A stretch of DNA of 7,113 nt from Sulfuricurvum sp. (GCA_030679635.1 JAUXSZ010000234.1:1-7113), one strand, 5' to 3'; positions 1 through 6,568 are shown, counted from the first letter of the stretch. Translations and numbers: made by a program. Notes: generated by a model from the letters alone, not told the origin.

Positions 1-450
1 TCCTTCTCCTTGAAGCTTTTTTGCCAAAAGATCTGAAAATTCGATACCGGTAACTTTCCAGCCTTTTGAATGCATTTGTTTGAGATAGGTTCCTGAAGCA
101 CAACCTATTTCTAAAAGGGTTCCTTTGGAATAACGTGGTGGTATGCATTTATCATTAATTTGAAAAAAATGCTTGATCAAAAATCTTTTGAACGTGGATA
201 GCTTTTTTGCATTTAATAAAGGTTGCGATGATTGCTGATAAGGGCCGTATCCTTCGGGATAGTAATAACAGATAGTTTCTGGTGTTGGTCGAGGATAGGT
301 GCGAACTAAATTACATTTTGTACATTGCACGATATTAAAGACACCCTCTAGATTTTGCAGGGTGTCCTTAGCATTATTTATAATGATAGTATGTTTGCTC
401 TCTCCGCATGGACAATCGGGGTATTCAAATTTTACATCACTGAATTGCAT
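1..450 (-). CDS. Zinc-ribbon class I SAM-dependent methyltransferase, partial (3' end outside window)
   Basis: The minus strand is open from an ATG at 450 to the left edge, giving the first 150 residues; the rest lies outside the window. The N-terminus has a CxC pair (C13, C15, in PDCPCGES) and a CxxC pair (C43, C46, in QCTKCNLVR), the pattern of a small zinc ribbon. A Tyr/Pro-rich stretch follows (YYYPEGYGPY, about 62-71). SAM-binding motif I is LLEIGCASGTYL at 112-123, and the acidic residue expected at the end of strand beta-2 is E137 in GIEF. Proteins with this zinc-ribbon plus Methyltransf_11/23-like architecture are common in bacterial O-antigen, capsule and flagellar-modification loci and usually run to nearly 300 residues, so roughly half is visible. 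The substrate cannot be told. AAAGAGA lies about 6 bases before the ATG and acts as a plausible ribosome site. It begins 36 bp after the neighbouring methyltransferase and is probably in its operon. Confidence 0.85.
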   Translation of the reverse strand, partial: MQFSDVKFEYPDCPCGESKHTIIINNAKDTLQNLEGVFNIVQCTKCNLVRTYPRPTPETICYYYPEGYGPYQQSSQPLLNAKKLSTFKRFLIKHFFQINDKCIPPRYSKGTLLEIGCASGTYLKQMHSKGWKVTGIEFSDLLAKKLQGEG

Positions 451-486
451 AGTGTTCTCTTTGGAATATTTATTTTTATATTTTGA

Positions 487-1287
487 TTATGATTTATGCG
501 CATAAATCAATATCCTCGGCCCATTGCGTTCATTACGGCGTTCTGCTATCTCGATGTGGGTAAATCCGTTGTTTTCTAAAATTTGCAAAATATCTTTTTC
601 TAAAAGCCATTTTGCATGGTCGTGCATCCCTGCGAAAGGAGCTGCGCGCCCAGCTTCATGATATTTTTTATATTGATAATGTACACCTTGGACCGTATAG
701 GAATGCAAGGTTTCATTTTCAGTAGCTATATGAGTATCAAGCATAATAATAGAACAGTGGGGGAGAATATCATTGAGATGCTCAATGGGATCAGTGAGAT
801 GATACAAAACACCAACATGGTGAAGTACATCAAAAGTCAATGCTGGATCATTTGGAAAAGATTGTTCCAGATCTAAATGAAACACGGTGGGTTTATATCC
901 AAACATTGAAGTTCGGATAATTGTTTTTACAACATGTTCAATGCGCGAATCAATAGCCGTGACCTGATCTGAAAATTGTGATAGCGCAACTGTATGATTC
1001 CCTTCAAAGCATCCAACTTCAAGGATACGAAGATTGTGCAAAGGATAACGACGATCTAGTTCAATAATCCTCGGATCCGGAATATTTTCAGGAGCAGATC
1101 GTTTTTTTGAAGAGTATGGTTTTCCAAAACGTCTTCCTGATATATCATTTACATAGGATGCCCAGGGTAGAAGATTATTGAGTATGGCTAATTCTTTGTC
1201 TGGTAAATTATCTATATATTTAATATGTTTGAAAGTCTGATCGTCATTTTGTTGAGTTTGTTTTCGTCGTTTTAGCCAAGCAAACAT
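487..1287 (-). CDS. Class I SAM-dependent methyltransferase, 266 aa
   Basis: A complete Rossmann-type methyltransferase, numbered here from the ATG at 1287. Motif I is ILEVGCFEGNHT at 88-99, followed by the acidic end of beta-2 in VTAIDSR (about 110-116). The post-motif segment DVLHHVGVLYHLTDPIEHL at 153-171 resembles the GVLYH(L)xxP signature of the Methyltransf_11/23 and CmoB-like families. The N-terminus is short, basic and not a signal peptide, so the protein is presumably cytoplasmic. Its substrate is unknown; from its place behind a glycan flippase a sugar or lipid-linked sugar is a fair guess. The frame stays open upstream to an ATG at 1365, but that start and another ATG at 1311 lie inside the end of the flippase gene and have no ribosome site. 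The ATG at 1287 has AAGGG five bases before it, immediately after the flippase stop. No frameshift or missing SAM motif is seen. Confidence 0.88.
   Translation of the reverse strand: MFAWLKRRKQTQQNDDQTFKHIKYIDNLPDKELAILNNLLPWASYVNDISGRRFGKPYSSKKRSAPENIPDPRIIELDRRYPLHNLRILEVGCFEGNHTVALSQFSDQVTAIDSRIEHVVKTIIRTSMFGYKPTVFHLDLEQSFPNDPALTFDVLHHVGVLYHLTDPIEHLNDILPHCSIIMLDTHIATENETLHSYTVQGVHYQYKKYHEAGRAAPFAGMHDHAKWLLEKDILQILENNGFTHIEIAERRNERNGPRILIYAHKS
490..509. repeat. Perfect 20-bp palindrome
   Basis: TGATTTATGC is followed immediately by its exact reverse complement GCATAAATCA, with no loop. On the minus strand it forms the last codons of the methyltransferase (Tyr-Ala-His-Lys-Ser) and ends right before the stop codon at 487-489. 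It is not followed by a T run on either strand, so it does not look like an intrinsic terminator. It could be a dimeric protein-binding site, an mRNA end structure or chance in AT-rich DNA; sequence alone does not decide. Confidence 0.6.
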
Positions 1288-1292
1288 TTTTT

Positions 1293-1297
1293 CCCTT
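1293..1297 (-). promoter_or_regulatory. Ribosome binding site that decides the methyltransferase start
   Basis: On the minus strand AAGGG follows directly after the TAA of the flippase gene (1298-1300) and is separated by five A residues from the ATG at 1287. The alternative ATGs at 1311 and 1365 have no purine-rich site before them. The placement suggests coupled translation within one transcript. Confidence 0.7.
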
Positions 1298-3013
1298 TTA
1301 TTTTTTCCCATTGAAAAGTGAGATTTTACCACATGACAATTGATATATCTTTTCGCACCCCTCAATCGTACTTAACCGATGCGCAATAATTATCAATGTC
1401 TTCTGTTCACATAGTCTATAAATTTCTTCCATAATTTTCGCTTCCGTCTCAGTATCCAGCGCACTGGTGGCTTCATCTAGAACTAAAATTTCGGGATTGT
1501 TATAGAGTGCACGTGCAATGGCGATCCGTTGACGCTGACCGCCGCTGAGTTTGATTCCTCCGTCTCCTACTCTAGTATGTATCCCTTCGTGGTGAGATTC
1601 CAAAAATTCCAGAATGTTGGCTTGCTGAAGAACTTCTTTGATTTTTTCTTCATCGATTTTCGTACTGAAAGCGACATTCTGCGCTACGGTACCGTCAAAG
1701 AGATAGATGCTCTGAGGGATATATCCAATTTTTGAACGCCATGCTTTGATAGTGCTCTCATCAAGAGGTATTCCATCGACCGTTATAGTCCCATTTTTAG
1801 GGCGGTATAGCCCGATTATAAGATCGACGAGAGTTGATTTTCCGCTGCCGCTCTCACCGATAAAAGCGATTTTCTCCCCTTTGTGAAGGGTAATGGTAAC
1901 ATCGCGCAGAATGGGTTTGTGCGCATCATATTCGAAATCGACATGATTTAATTGAAGCGAGTGTTCAAAGACGATGGGATTATCTTCGAGGTTTTCGGGA
2001 TCGTACATCAGATCATTGTGGATAATATCGAGTGAGCTTTTGTAGAAAAGGATCTGATTATAGCCTGATAATATCCGATTGGCTGATGGCATCAGACGAT
2101 ATAGCCCCAGTACAAACATCGAGATGAGCGCCAACGCACCGGAAATATTGGTTTGGTATTTATAGACGAGGTAGATCACCATGAAAATAATTATCCCAAA
2201 TCCTAAAGCTTCTAAAAAAAGGCGCGGGAAATGGGTAAGGGTCTCATTCCGAATATTAGCAAGGGCATAGCCGGCACTGGCGCGATCAAATTCTCTAAGC
2301 ACGGGCTCAGTATTGGAGGTGAGCTTCATCATCTTGAAATTACCGAGGCTACTCTGGATGATCTCAAAAAACTTTTTTTGGTGCTCTTCTCGATTTACCC
2401 CTGCTTTTTTGATCGCACGGGATACGGTTGTGATTAGAAATAAAGCATTTGCGACCAGAATTACACTGATTAAAAGGGTGATCTTCCAGTTGACATAAAG
2501 CATGATGGAATAGATAAACACCACAACAAAGATTTCACTGAGCATCAACAAAAGGCCGGAAATGAGGGTTGTCATATTTTGCGCTTCGTTGATAATGGCT
2601 TTGCTGAGTTCTGCACTATTTTTATCGATGAATGTTCGGTAGCTCATTCCGAGATAATTTTCAAACAACCGATATGCGATGAGGTGATATCGCCCTTTTG
2701 AAAATTTGGCGAGGAGGTAGAAGTAGCCAATGTTGAGAAGTGAACGTAAAAAGTAAAAGAGAAAAAGAATGGTTCCCGTCGCTATTATAAAATCAATATC
2801 ATTGGTAAAATCAAGAAATTGATAGATGTGTTCAAGATACTCATTTGTATGAATATTTGAAAAATCACTGGCAACATTTATAAAAGGAAGTATCACGGCA
2901 ACGCCGACCATCTCTATCATCGAAACGGCAATCGATATAATGATCAAAAAGGCTAAAAAACGTTTGTCGTGTTTGGTAAGGATAGAAAAAAGTTTGGAGA
3001 AAAAAAGATGCAT
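1298..3013 (-). CDS. pglK: PglK-like ABC transporter, lipid-linked oligosaccharide flippase (fused permease/ATPase)
   Basis: A 571-residue half-transporter with the permease domain first and the ATPase second. Hydrophobic segments lie at about 19-45, 74-100, 150-172, 177-197, 264-285 and 288-305, fitting six membrane spans. The ATPase has Walker A GESGSGKST at 386-394, the Q-loop glutamine at 434, the signature LSGGQ at 489-493, Walker B ILVLDE at 509-514 and the H-loop His545, so it should be active as a homodimer. From memory it matches Campylobacter jejuni PglK (WlaB) along its whole length, with shared stretches such as FSKGRYH, SEIFVV and YRLMPSANRI and nearly the same length (564 residues there). 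PglK moves undecaprenyl-diphosphate-linked oligosaccharide across the inner membrane for protein N-glycosylation. A related flippase for another lipid-linked glycan (MsbA- or Wzk-like) is the main alternative. The ATG at 3013 gives the family's usual N-terminus although the ribosome site is weak. It appears to head a leftward operon with the two methyltransferases. Confidence 0.88.
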   Translation of the reverse strand: MHLFFSKLFSILTKHDKRFLAFLIIISIAVSMIEMVGVAVILPFINVASDFSNIHTNEYLEHIYQFLDFTNDIDFIIATGTILFLFYFLRSLLNIGYFYLLAKFSKGRYHLIAYRLFENYLGMSYRTFIDKNSAELSKAIINEAQNMTTLISGLLLMLSEIFVVVFIYSIMLYVNWKITLLISVILVANALFLITTVSRAIKKAGVNREEHQKKFFEIIQSSLGNFKMMKLTSNTEPVLREFDRASAGYALANIRNETLTHFPRLFLEALGFGIIIFMVIYLVYKYQTNISGALALISMFVLGLYRLMPSANRILSGYNQILFYKSSLDIIHNDLMYDPENLEDNPIVFEHSLQLNHVDFEYDAHKPILRDVTITLHKGEKIAFIGESGSGKSTLVDLIIGLYRPKNGTITVDGIPLDESTIKAWRSKIGYIPQSIYLFDGTVAQNVAFSTKIDEEKIKEVLQQANILEFLESHHEGIHTRVGDGGIKLSGGQRQRIAIARALYNNPEILVLDEATSALDTETEAKIMEEIYRLCEQKTLIIIAHRLSTIEGCEKIYQLSCGKISLFNGKK

Positions 3014-3160
3014 AGAACGTTAAAAACAGATCGTGTTGAATTTTCTGATAATCGTGATGTTTTCTTTAAAAAAGTCTAGGACAACTTGTTTTTGAGGGAC
3101 AGAAATAGGTATCATCCAGCAGACTCACTTCAATTACATTTTAAAGCTAAGATAATAACG

Positions 3161-3166
3161 TATAAT
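3161..3166 (+). promoter_or_regulatory. Predicted -10 box for the methyltransferase/asnB pair
   Basis: A consensus TATAAT lies in the 177-bp divergent gap, 24 bases before the ATG at 3191. It is preceded by AT-rich DNA (including TTTTAA at 3139-3144, at a spacing of 16) rather than a clear -35 box, as is usual for sigma-70 promoters in Campylobacterota. Transcription would start near 3173 and leave a short leader. I see no equally good promoter pointing left for the flippase operon, nor a small gene in this gap. Confidence 0.6.
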
Positions 3167-3176
3167 TACAAAAAAA

Positions 3177-3186
3177 GAGAGAGGAA
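3177..3186 (+). promoter_or_regulatory. Ribosome binding site fixing the start at 3191
   Basis: GAGAGAGGAA ends four bases before the ATG at 3191. The reading frame is open further upstream to an ATG at 3086, but that extension contains the predicted promoter, is lysine/asparagine-rich without methyltransferase features, and has no ribosome site, so 3191 is preferred. Confidence 0.75.
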
Positions 3187-3190
3187 CGCG

Positions 3191-3769
3191 ATGGGCCGCA
3201 TCGATAATGCTACTTTTTATCAGGCATCAATCGCTGAGTACGGATTGAATGCACGAGGCGTTCATTGGCATTCTCGCGAAGCTCAGGAGATCCGTTTTGA
3301 TCAGTTATTGGCATTGCTGCCATCGGATGCACACGAGATTATCGATGCCGGATGCGGATTTGGGGATCTTTACGTGTATATGGATGGATGCGATAGAGGA
3401 ATATCCTATGTTGGATTGGATGCTTTGGAGGTGATGGTTGCCGAAGCTACGGTACGCACATCGCAACCGATTTATCAGTGCGACATTCTGCATGACCCTC
3501 TCATAGAGGGAGAGTTCTACCTTTGCAGTGGGGCATTGAATATTTTGACCCGTTATGAGGCGCATCGATTTATTCGGCGGTGTTATGAAGCCTCAGGCCG
3601 AGGGATGATCTTCAATTTTTTAGAGGGAGAGGATAGGTCCATGACCTATAACTATCTCAGCTCAAGCCAGATTCAAGCTTTGGGACACCATTTGGATGCG
3701 CGTATGGAGTTTCGCTCAGGATATTACGGAGATGATTGTACGGTGGCGTTTTATAAGGAAGCCTTTTAA
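3191..3769 (+). CDS. Class I SAM-dependent methyltransferase, 192 aa
   Basis: A small single-domain methyltransferase. SAM-binding motif I is IIDAGCGFGDLY at 50-61, and the acidic residue ending beta-2 is D77 in YVGLDALEVM. The segment CDILHDPLIEGEFYLCSGALNIL (97-119) fits motifs II and III. The length is about that of a bare Rossmann core, so there is little room for a substrate-recognition domain. The N-terminal region around GVHWHSREAQEIRFDQLLALL (23-43) looks like a substrate lid or capping helix, which is an inference. There is no signal peptide or membrane span, so it is cytoplasmic. The stop codon overlaps the first base of the asnB start (TAATG), so the two genes are very likely translated together and may act on the same substrate. 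The substrate is not recognisable. It shows no obvious similarity to the two leftward methyltransferases outside the SAM motif. Confidence 0.85.
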   Translation: MGRIDNATFYQASIAEYGLNARGVHWHSREAQEIRFDQLLALLPSDAHEIIDAGCGFGDLYVYMDGCDRGISYVGLDALEVMVAEATVRTSQPIYQCDILHDPLIEGEFYLCSGALNILTRYEAHRFIRRCYEASGRGMIFNFLEGEDRSMTYNYLSSSQIQALGHHLDARMEFRSGYYGDDCTVAFYKEAF

Positions 3770-5574
3770 TGTGCGGAGTTTTTGGAATCATCGGTGACTA
3801 TTCAGCTGCAAAAGCGCGTGCAGCACTCGCTACTTTAGGCCACCGTGGGCGCGATCACTGTGGGATTTATGAGAAAGAGGGGCTTTTTTTGGCCCATCAG
3901 CGCCTCTCTATCACCGATACGCATGAGCGTTCCCATCAGCCGATGCGCCATAAAGAGCTCTTGCTCAGTTTTAACGGAGAGATTTACAACCATCGTCAGC
4001 TGCGTGAAGAACTGGAAGGATATTCGTGGCAGACGCACAGCGATGCGGAAGTGATTCTGGCAGCGTATGAACGGTGGGGAATCGAATGCCTCCATCGGTT
4101 TGAGGGGATGTTTGCGTTTGCCCTCATTGATGGCGGAAAAGTTTATTTGGTGCGTGATCGCTTCGGGAAAAAGCCGATGTTTTATCATCATGCGAACGAA
4201 GCATTGATTTTCGCTTCGGAGATTAAAGCCATCAAACCCTTTTTGACCACGGTGCAAATGAATGAGGATGCGATGCGCTCCTACCTCAGTTTTTTAGCCC
4301 CTGCGCCACCGCATACGTTTTATCGGGGGATCGAAAAGCTCGAATCGGGGGAGTGGCTGTGTTTTGAGGATGGTCGTCTGCAAAAACATCGTTATTACGA
4401 TCTGCTGGATATCCCCTCCTCCTCTATAACGAGCTATGATGAAGCGCTGAGCGTCATAGAGAAAGAGCTTCACCGATCGGTGGCGATGAGAGTGGAATCG
4501 ACGCAATCCACGGCGGCGCTGCTTTCAGGGGGGATAGACAGTGCCTTGATTTGTGCGATCGCCGCACAGCAAGGGGAAAAATTACCGGTGTTTACCCTCG
4601 GATACGATGAATACAGCGGTTATGACGAGCGGGCGAATGCGAGAGAGAGTGCGAAAGAGCTTGGGCTGGAACATACCGAAGTGGTGATCGGACAAAATGA
4701 TTTTATCGATCGTCTGGACAGCGTTCTCGACCATATGGACGAACCTCTGAACGACCCTGCCGCAGTTCCTTTGTATCTTCTGTTTGAAGCCATTGCCAAA
4801 GAGGGGCATAAAGTTGTCCTCAGCGGGGAGGGATCAGACGAACTTTTTTTAGGATATCGACAATATTTTGAGTATCTGGATATCGAAAAAGCATCGTCTC
4901 TGCACCATAAAAACTGGCTCAAAAAGTATTTTCACAGCCATTTCTCGATGAACCGTGAGTGGGAGTGGTATAAACGGATTTTTGACGACACCCTTTTGTT
5001 CCGTACGTCGGGAGAAAAGTTTACCGACATGCAGCAGAATCTTTTACTGCGGCGTAATGTCCGGGATAACGAATCACTCCGTTTTTTGGAACCGTATCGT
5101 AGAACATTTGAGAAAAGTTCGCATACCCATCCGGCGCAATGGTACAGTTCGATTGATCTAAAACTGTTTGTCGGAGAGCATTTTTTGACGAAACTGGATC
5201 GGGTCTCGATGGCGCATACGCTTGAGGCGCGTACCCCCTTTTTGGATCATCGTTTGGCGCAAAGTGTCTTTGCAATGGCGCCTGAGCTACGAATAGGGGA
5301 GGGGGGGACAAAATATCTGCTCAAACAAGTTGGACAGAAGTATCTGAGTGAGACCATTTTGAATCGGAAGAAAAAAGGGTTTGCAAACCCCTATATGGAG
5401 TGGCTGATCGCATCGGGAAAAATTGATTTAATCAAAGAGGTGAATGATCAAACGGGGCTTTTTCACACCGAAGAAGTTGAAAAATACATCCAGCTGGCCC
5501 GTCGAGGAAAGTTTAAACAGCATGTCTGGGGGCTGTATGTTTTAAGCCACTGGATAAAGCGGGAGCTTTTATAG
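3769..5574 (+). CDS. asnB: Glutamine-hydrolysing asparagine synthetase (AsnB family)
   Basis: A 601-residue class II glutamine amidotransferase fused to an AsnB-type synthetase. Cys2 becomes the N-terminal nucleophile after Met removal. The glutaminase domain (about 1-200) shows R45 in AHQRLSITD, NGEIYNH at 69-75 and SDAEV at 91-95. The ATP-pyrophosphatase domain has the PP-loop SGGIDS at 253-258, LSGEGSDELF at 351-360 and KLDRVSMAHTLEARTPFLDH at 475-494. Both active sites look intact. The known reaction is ATP-dependent amidation of aspartate with ammonia from glutamine. AsnB paralogues in polysaccharide loci are thought to amidate sugar acids or similar, and the coupling to a methyltransferase makes this possible here. 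The usual RGPD loop reads RGRD at 26-29, and the stretch before the PP-loop (ESTQSTAA) departs from the common VPVG form. AAGGAA lies eight bases before the ATG. It contains G6 and G7 runs. Length is typical for the family. Confidence 0.88.
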   Translation: MCGVFGIIGDYSAAKARAALATLGHRGRDHCGIYEKEGLFLAHQRLSITDTHERSHQPMRHKELLLSFNGEIYNHRQLREELEGYSWQTHSDAEVILAAYERWGIECLHRFEGMFAFALIDGGKVYLVRDRFGKKPMFYHHANEALIFASEIKAIKPFLTTVQMNEDAMRSYLSFLAPAPPHTFYRGIEKLESGEWLCFEDGRLQKHRYYDLLDIPSSSITSYDEALSVIEKELHRSVAMRVESTQSTAALLSGGIDSALICAIAAQQGEKLPVFTLGYDEYSGYDERANARESAKELGLEHTEVVIGQNDFIDRLDSVLDHMDEPLNDPAAVPLYLLFEAIAKEGHKVVLSGEGSDELFLGYRQYFEYLDIEKASSLHHKNWLKKYFHSHFSMNREWEWYKRIFDDTLLFRTSGEKFTDMQQNLLLRRNVRDNESLRFLEPYRRTFEKSSHTHPAQWYSSIDLKLFVGEHFLTKLDRVSMAHTLEARTPFLDHRLAQSVFAMAPELRIGEGGTKYLLKQVGQKYLSETILNRKKKGFANPYMEWLIASGKIDLIKEVNDQTGLFHTEEVEKYIQLARRGKFKQHVWGLYVLSHWIKRELL

Positions 5575-5688
5575 GGGTACGGCTATTTTTCAGTATCCTC
5601 GATTATTGGAAACCTAAAAGTTCACTCAATAGGATAAAAGGGAAAGAGATGGGGGAAAAGCCTCGAAAGAGAGACTTTGGTAATATTA
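5575..5688. other. Convergent intergenic gap
   Basis: This 114-bp stretch separates the convergent asnB and YdcH-family genes. It has no supported gene. TATCCT (5594-5599) can pair with AGGATA (5631-5636), with ATTG/CAAT pairing inside it around a bulge, but no T run follows. A second hairpin candidate is listed separately. No strong rightward terminator for asnB is visible. Confidence 0.5.
5657..5678 (-). terminator. Possible weak terminator after the dcd/YdcH-family genes
   Basis: Read on the minus strand, AAAGTCTC and GAGGCTTT can form an eight-pair stem with one U-G wobble and a six-base loop. It lies 10 bases past the stop codon at 5689 and runs into TTTT then CCCCC. The stem is only partly GC-rich and the T run is short, so this is a tentative call. 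Confidence 0.3.
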
Positions 5689-5925
5689 TTAGAGGTTATT
5701 CGCTTTTTTGTAGTCGATAATCATCGCATACGCTTCATCTTTAAGCAATAATTTTTCTTTTTTGAGGTCTTCTAGCGCTGCGTCTGTCATGGGTGTTTCG
5801 CCATTTTCAGCTTTCGTAATTTGATCATCAAGCGCATTGTGCTTGTCGAAAATTTTCAAAAAGTGAGCGTTTGTTACGTCGTCTTCTTTCATATGGGTAA
5901 TAACATCACGGTATTCATGTAGCAT
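5689..5925 (-). CDS. YdcH/DUF465 family small protein, 78 aa
   Basis: A small, charged, helical protein. The segment FLKIFDKHNALDDQITKAENG (23-43) followed by LEDLKKEKLLLKDEAY (53-68) matches the H-x2-LDxxI...LxxLKKEKLxLKDE pattern of the DUF465 (YdcH) family, proteins of about 70-80 residues that probably fold as a two-helix hairpin or coiled coil. The family's function is not known. There is no signal peptide or membrane span. A clear ribosome site (TAAGGAA, six bases or so before the ATG) supports the start. It begins 39 bp after the dcd stop on the same strand and is probably transcribed with it. Confidence 0.85.
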   Translation of the reverse strand: MLHEYRDVITHMKEDDVTNAHFLKIFDKHNALDDQITKAENGETPMTDAALEDLKKEKLLLKDEAYAMIIDYKKANNL

Positions 5926-5964
5926 GGGTGTTCCTTAAAGGATGGATTTTTGGAATTTTACCAC

Positions 5965-6528
5965 TTATTCTTTTAAAATGCGTGGAAGTGTGATTCCCTC
6001 TTGCCCTTGATACTTGCCGCTTTTATCTTTGTAGCTTGTTTCACACACTTCATCACCTTGCAAAAAGAGGACTTGGGCAATCCCCTCATTGGCGTAGATT
6101 TTAGCTGGAAGAGGAGTCGTATTGGAAATTTCGATGGTGATATGCCCTTCGAACTCAGGCTCAAACGGGGTGACATTAACAATAATACCACAGCGCGCAT
6201 AGGTCGATTTTCCTAAACAAATGGCGAGGACATCACGAGGGATTTTAAAATACTCAACAGTTCGTGCCAACGCGAATGAATTTGGGGGGACAATGCAAAC
6301 ATCACCGACAAAGTCAACAACATTCGCATCATCAAAATGTTTGGGGTCGACAACCGTGGAATTAAGATTGGTAAAAATTTTAAATTCATTGGTCACACGA
6401 ATGTCGTATCCATATGAGCTAAGGCCGTAGCTGACGACTCCAAGCCCTACTTGATCTTCACAAAAAGGGGTGATCATCCCCTCGTTTAATGCCATTTTTC
6501 GTATCCATCCGTCGCTTTTGAGACCCAT
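5965..6528 (-). CDS. dcd: dCTP deaminase
   Basis: Dcd converts dCTP to dUTP and ammonia in the cytoplasm, supplying dUMP for thymidylate synthesis. Numbered from the ATG at 6528 (187 residues), the protein shows SYGLSSYGYDIRV at 33-45, the nucleotide-binding KSTYAR at 107-112 (Ser and Arg equivalent to S111 and R115 of the E. coli enzyme) and FEPEFEGHITIEISN at 122-136, with E133 in the place of the catalytic glutamate (E138 in E. coli). GIAQVLFLQGDE follows at 149-160. From memory it is very close to Helicobacter and Campylobacter Dcd, which begin MGLKxD; that is why 6528 was chosen over the in-frame ATG at 6540. GGATAAG just before 6528 is a weak ribosome site, while the upstream ATG has none. 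A bifunctional dCTP deaminase/dUTPase is a lesser possibility. It is divergent from accB. Confidence 0.94.
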   Translation of the reverse strand: MGLKSDGWIRKMALNEGMITPFCEDQVGLGVVSYGLSSYGYDIRVTNEFKIFTNLNSTVVDPKHFDDANVVDFVGDVCIVPPNSFALARTVEYFKIPRDVLAICLGKSTYARCGIIVNVTPFEPEFEGHITIEISNTTPLPAKIYANEGIAQVLFLQGDEVCETSYKDKSGKYQGQEGITLPRILKE

Positions 6529-6559
6529 TGACTTATCCATTGTTAAAATATTTTGTGGT

Positions 6560-6568
6560 AGTATAACA
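6560..6568 (-). promoter_or_regulatory. Extended -10 promoter element for dcd
   Basis: On the minus strand the sequence reads TGTTATACT, a TGn motif joined to a near-consensus -10 hexamer (TATACT). Transcription would start near 6553, leaving about 25 bases before the ATG at 6528. No clear -35 box is seen, which an extended -10 may not need. Confidence 0.5.
6562..6567 (+). promoter_or_regulatory. Possible -10 box for accBC
   Basis: TATAAC lies 35 bases before the accB ATG and overlaps the leftward -10 element of dcd. AT-rich sequence precedes it without a convincing -35 box. A strong ribosome site (TTTAGGAG, 6585-6592) follows, ten bases before the ATG. Confidence 0.4.

Noticed and set aside
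490..509. 20-bp palindrome as an intrinsic terminator
   Set aside because: It is AT-rich and is followed by A-rich rather than T-rich sequence on the minus strand, and by no T run on the plus strand.
616..876. 86-residue open frame on the plus strand inside the 266-residue methyltransferase
   Set aside because: It is antisense to the SAM-binding and following regions of a real gene and has no supporting feature.
3086..3190. Upstream extension of the 192-residue methyltransferase by 35 residues
   Set aside because: It contains the TATAAT box and the ribosome site, and its residues do not look like part of a methyltransferase.
3835..4257. 140-residue open frame on the minus strand inside asnB
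   Set aside because: It is antisense to a well-supported catalytic domain and its translation shows no recognisable family features; a shadow of asnB.
5594..5636. TATCCT/AGGATA inverted repeat after asnB as a terminator
   Set aside because: The stem is interrupted by a five-base bulge, the loop is large and no T run follows on the plus strand.
6529..6540. Upstream ATG for dcd giving four extra residues
   Set aside because: The family begins at MGLKxD, and no ribosome site precedes the earlier ATG.
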